From: Cercospora beticola
Taxonomy: Eukaryota > Ascomycota > Dothideomycetes > Mycosphaerellales > Mycosphaerellaceae
NCBI RefSeq assembly: GCF_033473495.1
Contig: NC_088937.1
Coordinates: 3,658,001-3,722,000 of the forward strand
Reading direction: 5' to 3'
Length of the DNA: 64,000 bases
Below, piece after piece: positions 33,715-45,465 of the stretch. The notes under the pieces were generated by a model. It was given only the letters and a program-made list of their open reading frames with translations, was not told the origin of the DNA and did not search any database. Position 1 is the first letter of the stretch. Each line of letters begins with the position of its first letter. The position numbers and the translations under genes are program-made.

Positions 33715-34236
33715 GATCGTGTGGAGATAGGAGGTGTGCGAGATGTGGAATTGTGTGATTTGTTGTTTTTGAGAAGGGAAGAGATGCTGTTTTACAGGTA
33801 CAGAAAAGACTTCTATCGACATAAGATCTTTTGCTCAATCAGTTTTTCGTTGAATTAAGCTGTGCCATCCCGCAACGGCCTTGGGTTTTATAGAGAGATG
33901 CAAACTTGGTGGCCGGTGATATGTCACAACGGCGCGCCACGACGCTGGAGCACAGTTTCTCATCGGTATACAGCGCCATGATCCAGTCGATTCACAATAG
34001 GTGCTGAAAGCACTGGATATTTTGCCGGGGGCTCGCCGAAACTATGTTTGCCCGCATTAAGCGAACAGGGAGCATAGTCGTGCCAGTCATGAAATGTCCT
34101 CCCATTGACTACGCAGCTTCCGGATGAACTCACTTCCCGCGAAAACAACTTTTCCCAGTCAAGCATGATCTTCTTTCGGAGCGAGCCCGGATGCCCTCAG
34201 CTTGACATTACGGATCCCAGCGTGGATAGCTCGCAT
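33715..34236. other. Intergenic
   Basis: 3' flanks of the GH114 gene and of the minus-strand frame at 34237. Nothing recognised. Confidence 0.4.
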
Positions 34237-34814
34237 TCAGTCCGTAAGCGCTGTTCCCCAATCTGCACACGAAGGCTGCCAAAAACCTCGATCCCATGGT
34301 CGAGAAAGGGCCAGGCAAGGGCGACCAGGCATGAATAATAAAGAAGTACAACCCCAACGACCTATATAACGCCCAGAAGTTCCACGCAAAAGTTCGTACA
34401 TCTCTGCACGAGCGTGCATTCGAGCTCGTTGTTCGCTGACCTTAATGAATTGAGACCAGTTGTGGATAAGCTCGAGGATATTTCGCCAGTCTTCGCGTTC
34501 CTTTGGACCGGGCTCCGGTGTGGTCGGGCGTATATGTATGACGGGTTTGACCAAAGGCCAGAGAAAGTCTCGCCTTGATCGTCGAATAAAAGACTTGATT
34601 ACGGATCTTCTTTGAGGACCACGCGTATAGTATGCGTTTCCAGCCAGCTGGAGTGCTTGAGAGCTCATTCTGCTTTCTGCTCGCATCCATGAGAGCAGTG
34701 TAGCCTGCGAAGAAGGTGCCGTCATCCTAGGATTGTTTTTCAATACGAAGATTCGTTGATTTGCAATGTCCATATTGGCACGTAAGGCATGCTCGGTTTG
34801 CGATAACAAGAAAT
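34237..34814 (-). CDS. Hypothetical protein, probable 3' exon
   Basis: A frame of about 190 codons with ordered-looking, Arg/Trp/Leu-rich composition (ANQRIFVL, LLSWMRAES, RRDFLWPLVKPV, REDWRNILELI). The frame continues upstream of its first ATG to an acceptor-like site (ttttcag ending at 34815), so this is probably the last exon of a spliced gene whose earlier exons lie in 34.8-35.6 kb and are not resolved. I do not recognise the family. It could also be a decayed gene. Confidence 0.35.
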
Positions 34815-35819
34815 CTGAAAACGTTCGCAGGCGAGGTGCCGGTGAGCTGGCCTTGATTGCCGTAGTGACTGCAATCTCACACGAGCAACCTGACGGATGG
34901 CTTGGAGTTCATCGATTACACGAATTCGGAGGTGGACGGATCAGATCCGCGGGAGCGCCATGAAGGTTGGTATGGCATCGACGGTGACTGGCGTCCATAA
35001 TAAGAGAAATATGATGCAGCGAGTAGTGACTCGAGCATACCAATGTGGAAGCTGGGGCCAAAGGCATTGCAGAAAAGACGACAACCGCATAAAATCATGG
35101 GCTTGGTGTATCGCCACTGGAGATCACCGCTTTGCGGGTTTCTTCATGCGTATGAGCGCAGAAATTTCTTCTTCGGTCTTCATTGGACTAGGGGAGACTG
35201 CACAGAGACTGCACAGGCCGTCGAGTGTATTGGCGATGAGTGCTTCCTCGGTATTCGTGACTACTCAGGCGTCGAGCTTAGTCTTACCAACAAGACTTTC
35301 AGCAGCGATAACGGAGGTCTTTGGGAAGGATAAGGAGCGTCAGCGCTAGGCCATTGTCCTCCTCAAGGCTCGAGGAAAATTTGAGACGATGCAAGGCCGA
35401 CTCGTGAGGCACTTCCTTTGGGCTTTGGCCCGTAAAAGAGCCCGTGGTGCGAAAACAGGAAAGAGAAGAGCGAAGATGCCCATGTGCCTAGTCAGTGTTA
35501 CGTTTCCGCTTACGCCAGTCGAAGTAGAGAATCGAAACCTTCTTATACTTGTCTCCATTGCAACCTGGTTCCACTGCTTACAAACGCTACAGATCGATGG
35601 AGAGTGAGGTCTAATTTGCATCCTGTAGTGTGTTCTTGACGTGCTTCAAGAGGCCAAATCGGGCTTGGGCACGCTGTGCTCAGAGTGCAACGCTAATAAG
35701 CGCCTAATTACTCGAACTTTACATGAAGATCTGCTACCATACCTGCAACAGGTCGTCGCAGCCTTCCAGTACATCAATTGCCGTACAATAATGATGACAA
35801 TCGATCTGGACCCCAGCGT
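34815..35819. other. Unresolved region, no firm gene
   Basis: May contain 5' exons of the minus-strand gene ending at 34237. Short frames on both strands, none convincing. Confidence 0.3.
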
Positions 35820-36286
35820 CTAGCAGATGCGTTGTGGGCCGCTGCCCTCTTGAGCGTCGTAATAGACATAGCAGTCGTATTTCTGAGCGAACTCCGGCGA
35901 GCAAAGCCAGTATTCCCCGGTCGATGAGTACGGATCCATGGAATCATAGCTGAAAAGGGAGTCAGTATCGCGGAAAAGCGCCCTCTGCGGACAGGAAAAG
36001 CTTACAAGTAGGTGCTTGCGGAAAAGAAAGACTCGAATCCACGATCTACGCCGTTTACATGGGCAGTGGCGTCGGCCTCGAATTGCTAGATCAAAGAGGA
36101 AAATCAGGACCAATCGTGGTACGCCTTAGGGGCTTTACTTACGCTGCCGCATGAAGCACCACAGTTTGCTTGAGTAAGTCCAGGCTGACGACCACTGTTG
36201 ACGACCCCATGTCTGACTTGGACAGTGCAAGCCTGTGCTGCAGAGAGCATGCCAGCGATGGCAACGAGGGAGATGTAGGTCTTCAT
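35820..36286 (-). CDS. Small secreted cysteine-containing protein
   Basis: Three exons on the minus strand: 36143-36286, 36006-36085 and 35820-35949, with 57- and 56-bp introns (gtaagt...ctag; gtaagc...ttcag). Phases fit (0, then 2), giving 117 residues. Signal peptide about 1-19 (cleavage after AQA). The mature chain has six cysteines (Cys20, 42 and 46, then three in the C-terminal third: WLC, YDC, RIC), enough for three disulfides. It is aromatic-rich near the C-terminus (YWLC, YDCYVYYD). No known fold is recognised. Size, secretion and even cysteine count resemble candidate effectors or antimicrobial-type secreted proteins; this is inference. Start from the ATG at 36286; an upstream in-frame ATG at 36343 would mask the signal peptide. 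Confidence 0.75.
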
Positions 36287-36403
36287 CTTGAGATGGAAGT
36301 TTGTTGTGTTGCTTGATTGGAGTGTGAGTGGTGAAAGCTGCAAATGAAGGACAGGCGGTGGGAAGATGTGATGGCGAGCATTGTTCTACGTGGGAGATTG
36401 GCG

Positions 36404-36411
36404 ATTATATA
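36404..36411 (-). promoter_or_regulatory. TATA box of small secreted protein gene
   Basis: Reads tatataat on the minus strand, about 118 bp before the start at 36286. Confidence 0.45.
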
Positions 36412-38133
36412 GATTGCTCATCGTCAGCTGCCAAGAGGTCCAGTATGGATCCTTCCAAAGAAACGAGTGGTACCGCTGCATGCGACTACCATTCTCTCAT
36501 TATTCAGCCGTTCCTTTAATCGGTTCTGCAATTTTTGGGGACTGCTAGCAACATGGAATAAGTCAACAATCTGAGCAACCATGGAACTACTTGACCAATA
36601 AGTGTTCATGCACTCATCAACCGCAATTAGTTGAGTGGATGAGGGCACGAGAATGGACTCTTCTCTGGGCCACGATCGTGTCCAGCGTTCATGTGCGGTC
36701 ATGAACCAGAGTCGAGAGATCTCAATGTTACCCGAATAGGAATGCGCAGATGTGACCCAAGCATGCGCATAAACCGCTTCTGGTATCCATACTGTCGATC
36801 AAAATCCGACTCTGGGAATTCTAGGTACTGGATGGTTGAGGATGCAAAGAGTAGACTTCTTGCGGGCGCTAGCCTCGATACATAGCATACAGACGTTGGT
36901 TGGGCAACTTCATGGGAGCTACCTCGCTCCCTCGCTGGCATACGCTATGTGACTCTGCCTTGCGGTTCTCATACCTGTCAAATGGCTTTCGGCGGCTTCA
37001 AGCGAAGCAAGAATGCGTGGTCCAACTCACGCTGCTCTTCAAAACATTTCAATGCTGTGGAAGGACCTCATCAAAGCTTCAGAGCCGACGCTGCTCAAGA
37101 TACGCTAGCAAGACCAAGTTTGCAATCAAAACACGCCATACTGGGCCATGTCCTCGAAGCATTCCGGAACCCATACAGAAGCCAAAGGTATTGCAAGTGA
37201 TTCGTCTCCCGCAATGCTTGCGACCAGGACTCCAAGTTCAGGTTACAATCGTAGCTGCATTTCTCCACCTCCCGAAGGTTTCCCTCGCCGTCTCATGCAG
37301 TCCAGTCAAACCCAGCTTACCGTATTGCCTCGCCGTCGACCAGATCTTCGTCCGGAAGACCGCTGACTGCTGTAGCGGTCTGTCAGTACGCAAGAGTAGC
37401 GAAGTCCCGGAGCTCGCATGTTGGGGTAGCCCACGCATAGCCCTCCGCTTGCAGCCACTCGCATGACCAATGGCTCGGACGAAAATCGAGCTCAGCTTCC
37501 TGGATGATAAGCATGTGGCGTTCGGAAGTGAGGCTCGAGCTGCCGGACATTTTCTGCTCTGATGTAGGCAATTTTATGCCGCCCAGAGCTCTTCATCTGA
37601 TTCCAAATCAGCTGTGTATGTCCAGAAGCCTTTTCCGCCCGAGCATCGGCGTTTGTGCAGACTATGAGTAAGTAACGTGCCCAGGCGGAATCGTCAGGGC
37701 TCGAGCCGACAGTTGTGCAATACGACGCTAATTATAGCAGCCAGTTCAGCATGGCTGAGAAGGAGTCTCTGCATGCCGCCAGAAAGCGCACGAGAGTTGC
37801 CACGAGGTGAGGTTGCGAGACCACAGCTTTCGGTGAGGAGCAATGTTGTCGACTTCCGGAAGAGACGATGAGTGCAACGTCGCCTGGCCGATTCGTATCA
37901 TGTCGGAGAGCAGACTTGAAATGCAGAGAGTCTTCTCGCATCCCGCTCCCCTCGCAGATGGAGCTGAAGCTGAAGCTGCACATGTTGCAAAACAGCAAGA
38001 ACAGGATCCGAGGTGGTGCAGCTCGTCTCGCATTCGGCTCCACAACAGCAATCCTTCGCCAAGACGACAGCAACCTCCAAAACGAGACCGCCTCGCCCTC
38101 TTTCCTGCCAACAAACCACCAACAACCACAAAA
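36412..38133. other. Long intergenic, weak frames only
   Basis: Plus-strand frames at 36900-37466 have mixed composition and no recognisable domain. From about 37840 the region is the leader of the GST gene; the frame is open upstream of its ATG. Confidence 0.3.
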
Positions 38134-38952
38134 ATGTCTTCCGAAGAACCCCTCATCACATTCTACGACATCGCCTCCGCTCCACCCTCCCGCACCTTCG
38201 CCGCAAACCCGTGGAAAATCCGCTTGGCCCTCAACTACAAAGGCGTCCCCTACAAAACCCAATGGGTTCAAATGCCCGACATTGCCTCCGTGCGTGAGAA
38301 GCTCGGCGTACCAGCCAATCGCACCAACGCCGACGGCACTCCCTACCACACCTTGCCAGTAATCGAAGACAAATCCACCGGCAAACTCATCGGCGACACA
38401 TTCGAAATCGCACAATATCTGGACATCACCTACCCCTCCAGAGAAGGCAAGAACCTCTTTCGTCCAGACACCATCGGCCTCGTGGCAGCTCACAACGCCC
38501 ACATCGATGGAATCTTCACCAAATACGCCATTCTTTGCAGCAAAATGCCCTTCGACCCCAGCGTAGCCGAAAAAGTAGGCGCAATGTTCGCCGAGCGCGC
38601 AGCGAAAATGGGGAAAGACATGTCCATCACCTCCGAGCAACGCGAAGCCATGATCGTTTCCTTCGAAGCAGCATTGGGTGAGCTCTCAAAAGCGTATCGT
38701 CACGAAGGCGGTACGACGGATTATTTTTGGCTTCCGAAGGGTACCAATGCGGCCCAGAAACAGAGGGGCAGAACTGCCAAGCCGTTCCTCGATGGCCAGG
38801 ATCCTGTGTATGCGGACTTCATTATTGGTGCCTGGCTGAAGATGTTCGAGGCGAGTATGCCGGAGGAAGACTGGGCGCACGTGAGGACGTGGCATGGCGG
38901 ATTGTGGGCCAGAGTTGTTGATGAGCTGAAGCCTTGGGCGGAGATGAAGTGA
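38134..38952 (+). CDS. Glutathione S-transferase-like protein
   Basis: 272 residues from the ATG at 38134 (MSSEEPLITFYD). The frame is open upstream, but this ATG begins the thioredoxin-like N-domain. N-domain about 8-100: beta strand LITFYDIAS, KIRLALNYKGVPYKTQWV, the cis-Pro strand TLPVIED (about 70-76), and GDTFEIAQYLD (about 87-97), where Asp/Thr stand in the usual glutathione-contacting Glu/Asp-Ser position. The C-domain is all-helical with the conserved DPVYADFIIGAWL Asp motif (about 222-234). It resembles the fungal Ure2-related or etherase-type GSTs that detoxify or cleave aromatic substrates. The exact subclass and substrate are unknown. Confidence 0.8.
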   Translation: MSSEEPLITFYDIASAPPSRTFAANPWKIRLALNYKGVPYKTQWVQMPDIASVREKLGVPANRTNADGTPYHTLPVIEDKSTGKLIGDTFEIAQYLDITYPSREGKNLFRPDTIGLVAAHNAHIDGIFTKYAILCSKMPFDPSVAEKVGAMFAERAAKMGKDMSITSEQREAMIVSFEAALGELSKAYRHEGGTTDYFWLPKGTNAAQKQRGRTAKPFLDGQDPVYADFIIGAWLKMFEASMPEEDWAHVRTWHGGLWARVVDELKPWAEMK

Positions 38953-39273
38953 TGCAGGCAGCCAGTGGCCATGAGTTTACGACAGGCATGAAGGGAACAG
39001 GCTCCGATGGAAAAGTTATGATCGGCATGAATTTGAGCTTCTCTATGAGACACGTTTTGAAAAAGGTGGTTTCTTACGCTAGTCAGCCAAGTCATGGCAT
39101 GGAAACTTGGCTTGTCAGCAGAAGTTGTAGCAAAGCTTTTGAACGACTTATCGTGAATTCTGTGTAACTTCGGTTTGCTGGTCCGATTCTTGTCCCGCTC
39201 CACGATTCATGTGGGAGGTCTGCGTACCTCTATTGTCCCACATCCCATTGCACACACTCCACCTTATTTCAAA
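38953..39273. other. 3' flank between convergent genes
   Basis: Convergent 3' ends of the GST and acetyl-CoA hydrolase genes; nothing else seen. Confidence 0.4.
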
Positions 39274-40907
39274 CTAATCCTTCCATTTCGGCAGCTTCAT
39301 CGTCCCATGCTCATTCAAATGCTTATGCATATCAAAAGCGTTCCACAACAAGTGCGGCTCATGTCCCCAGCCCTTTTTCAAGCATTCAAATTCCGCCTTG
39401 TCGAAGTAGTCCTTGAGAATCGGGTAGTAATCAGGGTGTGCACACTTCTTGATGATCTCCCTAGCTCTTTCTTTGGGTGACATGCCTCGGACATCTGCAA
39501 AACCTTGCTCTGTTACAATCACGTCGAGGTCGTGCTCGGTCTGGTCAACGTGCGTGCACATCGGTACAATGCAGCTGACGCCTGTGGGATCGGTCTTCGA
39601 AGGTCGCGTGGAAGGAGTGTGCATGATGGAGTATTTTGATGATCGAAGGAAATCGGCGCTGCCACCCAGTCCGTTCAGCATACGGGAGCCCATGACACAA
39701 GTGGAATTCGCGTGAGCGTAAATGTCCACCTCCACAGGGGTGTTCATGCCAATGACACCCAGTCTGCGGATAATCTCAGGCGAGTTCGACACTTGCTGGC
39801 TTCGCAACAGAAGCTTGGGTGCATAGTCCTGGTATCGCTCGTAGAAGCGGTGGAAGCCGTCTGGGGAAAATCGAATCGAGGTCGCAGTCGCAAAGTCCAG
39901 GTTTCCGGAATCGAAGAGGTCTAAGAACGAATCCTGAAGCACTTCCGTCCAGACTTTCAGGTTCTTGAAATCCGCTCCTCCACTTGCCAGCCCACCCACT
40001 ACCGCATTTGCGATGTTGCCGATTCCGGACTGGATGGGCAACAGATTCTGCGGAAGTCGTCCATGATTGACCTCATGCTTGAGGAATTCGATCAAATGGT
40101 GTGCGATAGCTTTTGAATTGTCGTCCTCTGGAGCATTGGGTTGCGTCTGATCCGCATAATCCGACTCCACGATAGCCACAACGCGCTCAGGATCAACGGG
40201 AATGTGCGGGGTGCCGATACGATCTTCCGGAGACATGACCAGGTACGGCTTCCTCCTCGGCGGCAAATCTGTCATGGTAATGTCGTGGAGGCCTTCAAGA
40301 TTTGGCGATGCCGTATTGACCTCAATGACAATCTTATCGGCCATTTGTATGATCTCAGGAGAGGCACCCACTGAAGCTCCAGGAATAATGCCGCCATCTT
40401 CTGTGATTGCCGAAGCTTCCACGATGGCCACGTCCAACCTGTTGTTCTCCTTGTGCTTTGTGTAATAGCCATACATCAGGTCCACCGGAAACATGGACAA
40501 GTGCTTGTCGAAGAAGTTGATGTTGCCATTGTTGATGCCTTTTGCGATCTCTTTACCCACCTGATGCGGAGCTCTCCGCTCAATCATATTGTTGCGAGCC
40601 CATCTGTTCTCCGTCTCTGCTCCACTGGAAGCTCCAACGAAGAGGTTGTATTTGAGCTTGCCCTGCAATTTGTTCTTCTCGACATGCTCGGCCAATGCAG
40701 TCGGGACCTTTTTGGGATAGCCCACACCCGTGAAGCCAGACCATATGGGGCGGGAGTCAGCACAGCAGGTGATGTCCGAGGAAAGGTAGAAACAAACCCT
40801 ATGTAAGAATTGTGCGGGAACAGGTCAATTAGATCCTCAGCTTTGGCGAGCTTGCTCAGATAAGACGGTCTTCGGACTCTGCTCTTGAGCAACGCGGAAG
40901 CTGCCAT
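39274..40907 (-). CDS. ACH1: Acetyl-CoA hydrolase / CoA-transferase (Ach1-like)
   Basis: Exons 40798-40907 and 39274-40744 give 526 residues, the usual length for Ach1, a mitochondrial enzyme that moves CoA between succinyl-CoA and acetate and thereby supports acetate and propionate metabolism. Exon 1 encodes the conserved start ([16 protein letters not shown], then NSYIG); exon 2 continues [14 protein letters not shown], with [13 protein letters not shown], the Glu-containing [10 protein letters not shown] strand, [19 protein letters not shown] and [23 protein letters not shown]. The two parts are out of frame and separated by a 53-bp intron with a good donor (gtttgt) and a gctgac branch site. 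However, the expected acceptor position reads AT instead of AG, and no AG occurs in the intron. This is either a non-canonical splice, a damaging mutation or a sequence error. Confidence 0.85.
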
Positions 40908-41733
40908 TGCGGGCGAGCAGACTGAATGGGTGTGTTGCTTTGAAGTGAAAGTAGGCGAAGGAGAGGAAGAAAGAAGCTCACTTACCAGTTTCCAACAGAC
41001 GTATGATGTCTGTGGCAGCTTCGTACCGTGTCGCATGAGGTCCACAATGCTCAAGAGCAGCCAGCCGGGTAATTTGCGGTCGATGCTGCTCTGCGGGATT
41101 GTGCGGATACGGCATGCCGGCAGTGAGAGAAATGGCGAGATGGTGATGTCAGTCGCACGGACGAAGAGAGCATTATCTCGGCTATGTCCAGTACGCAGCG
41201 ATTGCTCCGTTCGGCCGTCATGCTGTGCTACAGTGCTAGCAGGAAAGTCGTGTCTTCTGGATGTGGTGGAAGGAAAGAAAGACGCGAGAAGAGGCGCGTC
41301 GCAAGGACACCGCTCCCTGCAGTGCCAAGAAAGTGTAAATTATGTACAAGACCTTTTCAACACACCCTCGATACTCCAGATGCATACGAAAGTACGGCAC
41401 ACGAGAAGCTTATCCGAGCATTGGAGTATGGACGGGACTTTGGTGCTTGATCCCCGGGCTTGATTCGTACACAGAGCACCATCAGCCCTTTGGCCATCTG
41501 GACAAATGTCCGTTGATACGCTGGAAGCGAATCGTGGCCTGGACGAGCTGTTCTCATCACCATTCTATGCTCTATCCTGCTTACTTGAGCAGGTGATGCG
41601 GCATGAATCTCCCATGAGGCCGCCGTTGATCGAGACAAGCCCGGATGCCACGTGCGGCAGGAACAATGCTCTGAGGACAAACTACTCAGCGACTCCAACA
41701 TGTCACGAACTAATCTGACAGGGCTGAAGCCAT
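40908..41733. other. Intergenic, no supported gene
   Basis: Promoter side of the Ach1-like gene and 3' side of the metallo-beta-lactamase gene. A 192-codon plus frame (40885-41463) overlaps the Ach1 start antisense and has no ordered composition. Confidence 0.35.
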
Positions 41734-42564
41734 TTACAAGATAGCAACGGGCCTCCCAGGATCCAGCCACTTCACCTTATCCGCAATACCCTCGTCCTCA
41801 AAAGCCTTCTTCAGCTTATACCCATCCTCAGTAAAATGATCCCAAGCCTCATAATGCATCGGAATCAGACAATCCGCCTTGAGATCACGAAACAACCTGG
41901 CCGCAGACTTCCCATCCATCGTGATCTGGTACGTCCCCGACTCCGGATCCTCAATATCATGCAACACCTGCGCATCGCCAAGGTTCATGATGGCAGCGCA
42001 AACATGGTACTGCTCAGCGATGCGTTTCAGCTCGGGAATATACACCGTATCGCCACTGAAGTAGATCGCATTCGGGAGACCAGAAGCACTGAAACCAAAG
42101 GAGTTACCGCAGTCCTCGTACCCCTCGACGCCTGTGATGAGGAAACCAGTGCATTCGTCGCCATCTTTGTGCTTGGCCGGCGTGGCAATGATCTGGAAAA
42201 GTTTCCCTGCGATGCGCACTCGTTTTAACGTCTGCCAGGGTTCGAACCCGTGCACAGTAGGGCGAGGTGAGAGCTTCTTCGCGCCGTCTATGGTGGTGAA
42301 CACCAGCCGGCCGTCTAGGAGCTGACGGCCGAGGTCGTCAAGGTTATCCGGATGGTCCTCATGACTCAGGAGAACAGCATCAATGACGGGAAGCTGGTCG
42401 AGGCACAATGCGGGGTTTTGATGTACAACGAGAGCGAAGTCGTCCGTTATTGGGAAACGCGTGCCTGCTGGTGAAAAGAAAGGGTCGGTGATCAGCTTCA
42501 CTCCATTGATTTCGAGGATTGCAGTCGCTGTGCCGATATGGGTAACACTCAGTTTGGGTGCCAT
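41734..42564 (-). CDS. Metallo-beta-lactamase-fold hydrolase (UlaG-like)
   Basis: 276 residues, intronless. Fold motifs are visible in order: THIGTATAILEI (about 8-19), KLITDPFFSP, VLLSHEDHPDNLDDLG (about 64-79, the HxxxxDH-type metal site in the H-E-D-H variant typical of UlaG-like proteins), IIATPAKH (second site), IYFSGDTVY (about 167-175, metal-bridging Asp) and LIPMHYEAWDHF (about 237-248, last His). It probably hydrolyses an ester, lactone or phosphodiester in the cytosol; the substrate cannot be told. No signal peptide. Confidence 0.85.
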   Translation of the reverse strand: MAPKLSVTHIGTATAILEINGVKLITDPFFSPAGTRFPITDDFALVVHQNPALCLDQLPVIDAVLLSHEDHPDNLDDLGRQLLDGRLVFTTIDGAKKLSPRPTVHGFEPWQTLKRVRIAGKLFQIIATPAKHKDGDECTGFLITGVEGYEDCGNSFGFSASGLPNAIYFSGDTVYIPELKRIAEQYHVCAAIMNLGDAQVLHDIEDPESGTYQITMDGKSAARLFRDLKADCLIPMHYEAWDHFTEDGYKLKKAFEDEGIADKVKWLDPGRPVAIL

Positions 42565-43159
42565 GGTCGATGGGTGCGATCGGAAAGGCCTTGCAGTTCA
42601 ACATGCAGCGAACGGCTTGCGGGTACGAATATTGCCTGATCTCGAAGGAAGCCACGATCCGGGACGGGACAGCCTTTCTCGTTTCCTCAATTTTCCCCTA
42701 CCGTCCTCGATTCCGAGGCCGCGTATGAATACATTTGATACAAGGAATTCCATCGACGTACTAGGAAGAGTGACCCATGTGTGCGGCAACGGCATCGTTT
42801 CGGGGAAGCTGGTGGCATAAACTCCAGTGCTGAAAAGGCCGCAGTGAGATGCGGACTAGTAGATTCTTCTCAGCAGAAGAACGGGGTCTTCGGGGTCATC
42901 GGGGTCTCTGAACTTTGCTGATCAAAGCAAGACCCACGCCCTGGCCGTAATTGGTCCATTCTCTCCAGCTTCGCACGACTACACTTTGCCCGGATGGCAG
43001 TGCCAACTTCTCCAGGATGTCTCAAAGAGGTGCTGCGGGGGGACTCGAAACTTTGAAGTAGTTGCCTTCTAAAGGATCTCTCCGCCCGGCCCAGCTCCGA
43101 CAATCCACTTGTGATGCCAATGAGCATTTTTCTGCATCCCTACTGAGCACATTTCAGCC
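42565..43159. promoter_or_regulatory. Divergent promoter region
   Basis: 595 bp between the divergent metallo-beta-lactamase and TPR genes. No TATA box or other site identified. Confidence 0.35.
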
Positions 43160-44977
43160 ATGGCGTAAGTTGCACATCTTCACATCGGCAGGAGACACGA
43201 CGAAACTCATTGGGTGATAGACGAGCAAGTTTCGAAACTCCGGAACCCTACTTCGATATCGGCAGCTATCAGTGGCTCGTGACCTCTGAATCGAAACACG
43301 CACAGTTATGGGCCAATCGAGGGTTCATCTGGGCATGCTCCTTCAATCATGAAGAAGCACTGAGATGCTTCGAGCGAGCAGCCGAAGCGGATCCTTCGTG
43401 CGCCATGGCGTACTGGGGCATTGCATATTCGATCGGACCAAACTACAACAAGGTTGGGAAGAAATGCTCTCTCACTCAAAGCATCGCCGTTAAGAGAGAA
43501 ATGCTGATACCTGCAGGCCTGGAGCCTGTTCGACGAAGAAGACCGCCTCTTATCCACAAGGAAAGCCAAGGAGGCGATGGCTCGTGCATTGCAGTTGGCC
43601 GGAAATGCCACATTTGCAGAGCAGGGACTGATACTTGCCCTCACTGCTCGGTTCCCGCCCACTGATGAGACTCTGGACGACTTTGCATGCTTCGATCGTG
43701 CGTACGCCGATGCCATGCGGCCCATCTACCAGGGCTGCCCCGACGATGTGGACGTCGCCGCTTTGTTCGCGGAAGCACTGATGTGCATGACTCCTCGTGG
43801 CCTATGGAATCTGGACACTGGCGAGCCTACAGGTGATCATGTGTTGGAAGCGCGCCGGGTCATCGAAGGGGCATTCGACTCCGTCAAAGGCATCAACCAT
43901 CCCGCTCATTGTCATCTTTACATTCATCTGCTGGAGATGTCGCCCTTTCCGGAGCTGGCACTGCCTGCGGCCAATCGGCTTCGCGGCATGATCCCTGAGG
44001 CCTCTCATATGCTGCACATGCCAACGCATATTGACGCCGCAATTGGGGACTATCGTCGGGCCATAGACTCAAATGAGCAAGCCATAATGGCTGATGACAA
44101 GTATTTTGCCATGACGAATGGCCCAATTTTCTACCAAGTCTACCGCGTTCACTACGTCTCGGCAAAGCTCTACTCCGCCATGATGAGCGGTCGGCTTCAG
44201 GACTCTCTTGCAGCGGCGAACAAATTGGAACAAATCATTACGCGTGAACTCTTGACAACGACGAAGCTGAACATGGCGAACTGGGTCGAAGCACAACTTG
44301 GTAGCAGAGCTCACGTGCTGATTCGATTTGGGCGCTGGGAAGACATTCTTCGCTTGGAGCTTCCTACAGTCCCGTATCTGTACAGTGCGACGACTGCAGT
44401 AATCCACTACGCAAAAGGCATTGCATTCAGCGCACTGAGCCGCATCGAGGAAGCAGAAGAATCACAGCGAAAGTTCGAAGTCGCTCGATCTATGGTCCCA
44501 GCAGGTCGCCTAAATAGCCCTCCAGTCCGGCAGAATGATATCCTTGGAGTCGCCTCTGCAATGCTTGCGGGCGAGCTCGAGTACCGCAAAGGAAACTTCG
44601 ATGCGGCATTTGCAACTTTGCGGGAAGCTGCTCGGCGGGAAGACAACCTGGCATACTCCGACCCACCGCCCTGGATGCAGCCAGTACGGCATGCGCTAGG
44701 CGGCCTTCTTCTCGAACAGGGCCGCATTGAAGAAGCCGAACGGGCATACCGGGAGGACCTTGGACTCGCCGAGGGTTTTCCTCGCCGCAAGGCGAAGCTG
44801 AACAATGTTTGGGGTTTGCATGGACTACACGAAACGTTGATACGAGCGGGCAAAGTTGAAGAGGCGGTCTTGATGGAACCTGAGCTGAACTTGGCCTTGG
44901 ATTTTGCCGATGTTGATGTTAATGTTTCGTGTTATTGTCGCCTGACATCAGCTGCTGGCCGCGGCTGTTGTGCATGA
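43160..44977 (+). CDS. TPR-repeat protein
   Basis: Three exons: 43160-43164 (5 nt), 43221-43452 and 43517-44977, giving 565 residues. The first exon holds only ATG plus two bases before a perfect gtaagt donor; joined in phase 2 it gives MARASFETPEPYFDIGSYQW, which continues well into exon 2. Intron 2 (64 bp, gttggg to ctgcag) is phase 0. TPR-type helices are clear early on (LWANRGFIWACSFNHEEALRCFERAAEADPSCAMAYWGIAY, about 30-70) and late (about 400-530: LEYRKGNFDAAFATLREA, LLEQGRIEEAERAYREDLGL). A His-rich central stretch (HCHLYIHLLEM, SHMLHMPTHID) is typical of this fungal/bacterial TPR family. Role unknown; probably a cytosolic scaffold. Confidence 0.8.
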
Positions 44978-45465
44978 AGAAGTGTGTGATGGTTCGCACT
45001 GCTTCGTACTGCGACTCGCGGTGTGATGTCGATGACTAGGATATGGGGAGCTGGGAAAAGTATTGTTTGTTAGTCATGCGCGCCAGGGTATAGCCTACTT
45101 TTCCTCTTGCCTGATGCAGAGTATTCTGCCCCACTTGAGTATGCATGATTTGGTGAGGTTTCCTCGCCTGTGAGCCCATGGGCAAAGGCAAGTAGGTTCC
45201 GCGTGGATCTCGTGAGTTAAGATCTACCGTGTTCTGTACAGCTGGCCGGACTTCTGAAATCCCCACTGATGGTGCCATTCTTTGTTGCTTAGTGTCTCAG
45301 GTTTCCGAATCAGGTCGGGGTTCGGGGACTGAGAGTTTGCAGTAAGGGTACGCACCTTCCATATATGTGAGCAGACAATGGCTGCGAAAAGGGCGCGCCG
45401 TCTCAGTCTTCCTCGTTGTCTCTGTCACTCCAGCAAGCCATACCTTTGCCAGCAGCTCAACAATC
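44978..45465. other. Intergenic
   Basis: Contains the leader of the isochorismatase gene; its frame is open from 45367 but has no ATG there. Nothing else recognised. Confidence 0.35.

Noticed and set aside
42236..42252. gggttcgaacccgtgc resembles a tRNA T-arm / B box
   Set aside because: It lies inside the metallo-beta-lactamase coding sequence (antisense of the VHGFEPW codons), and no acceptor stem, D arm or A box can be folded around it.
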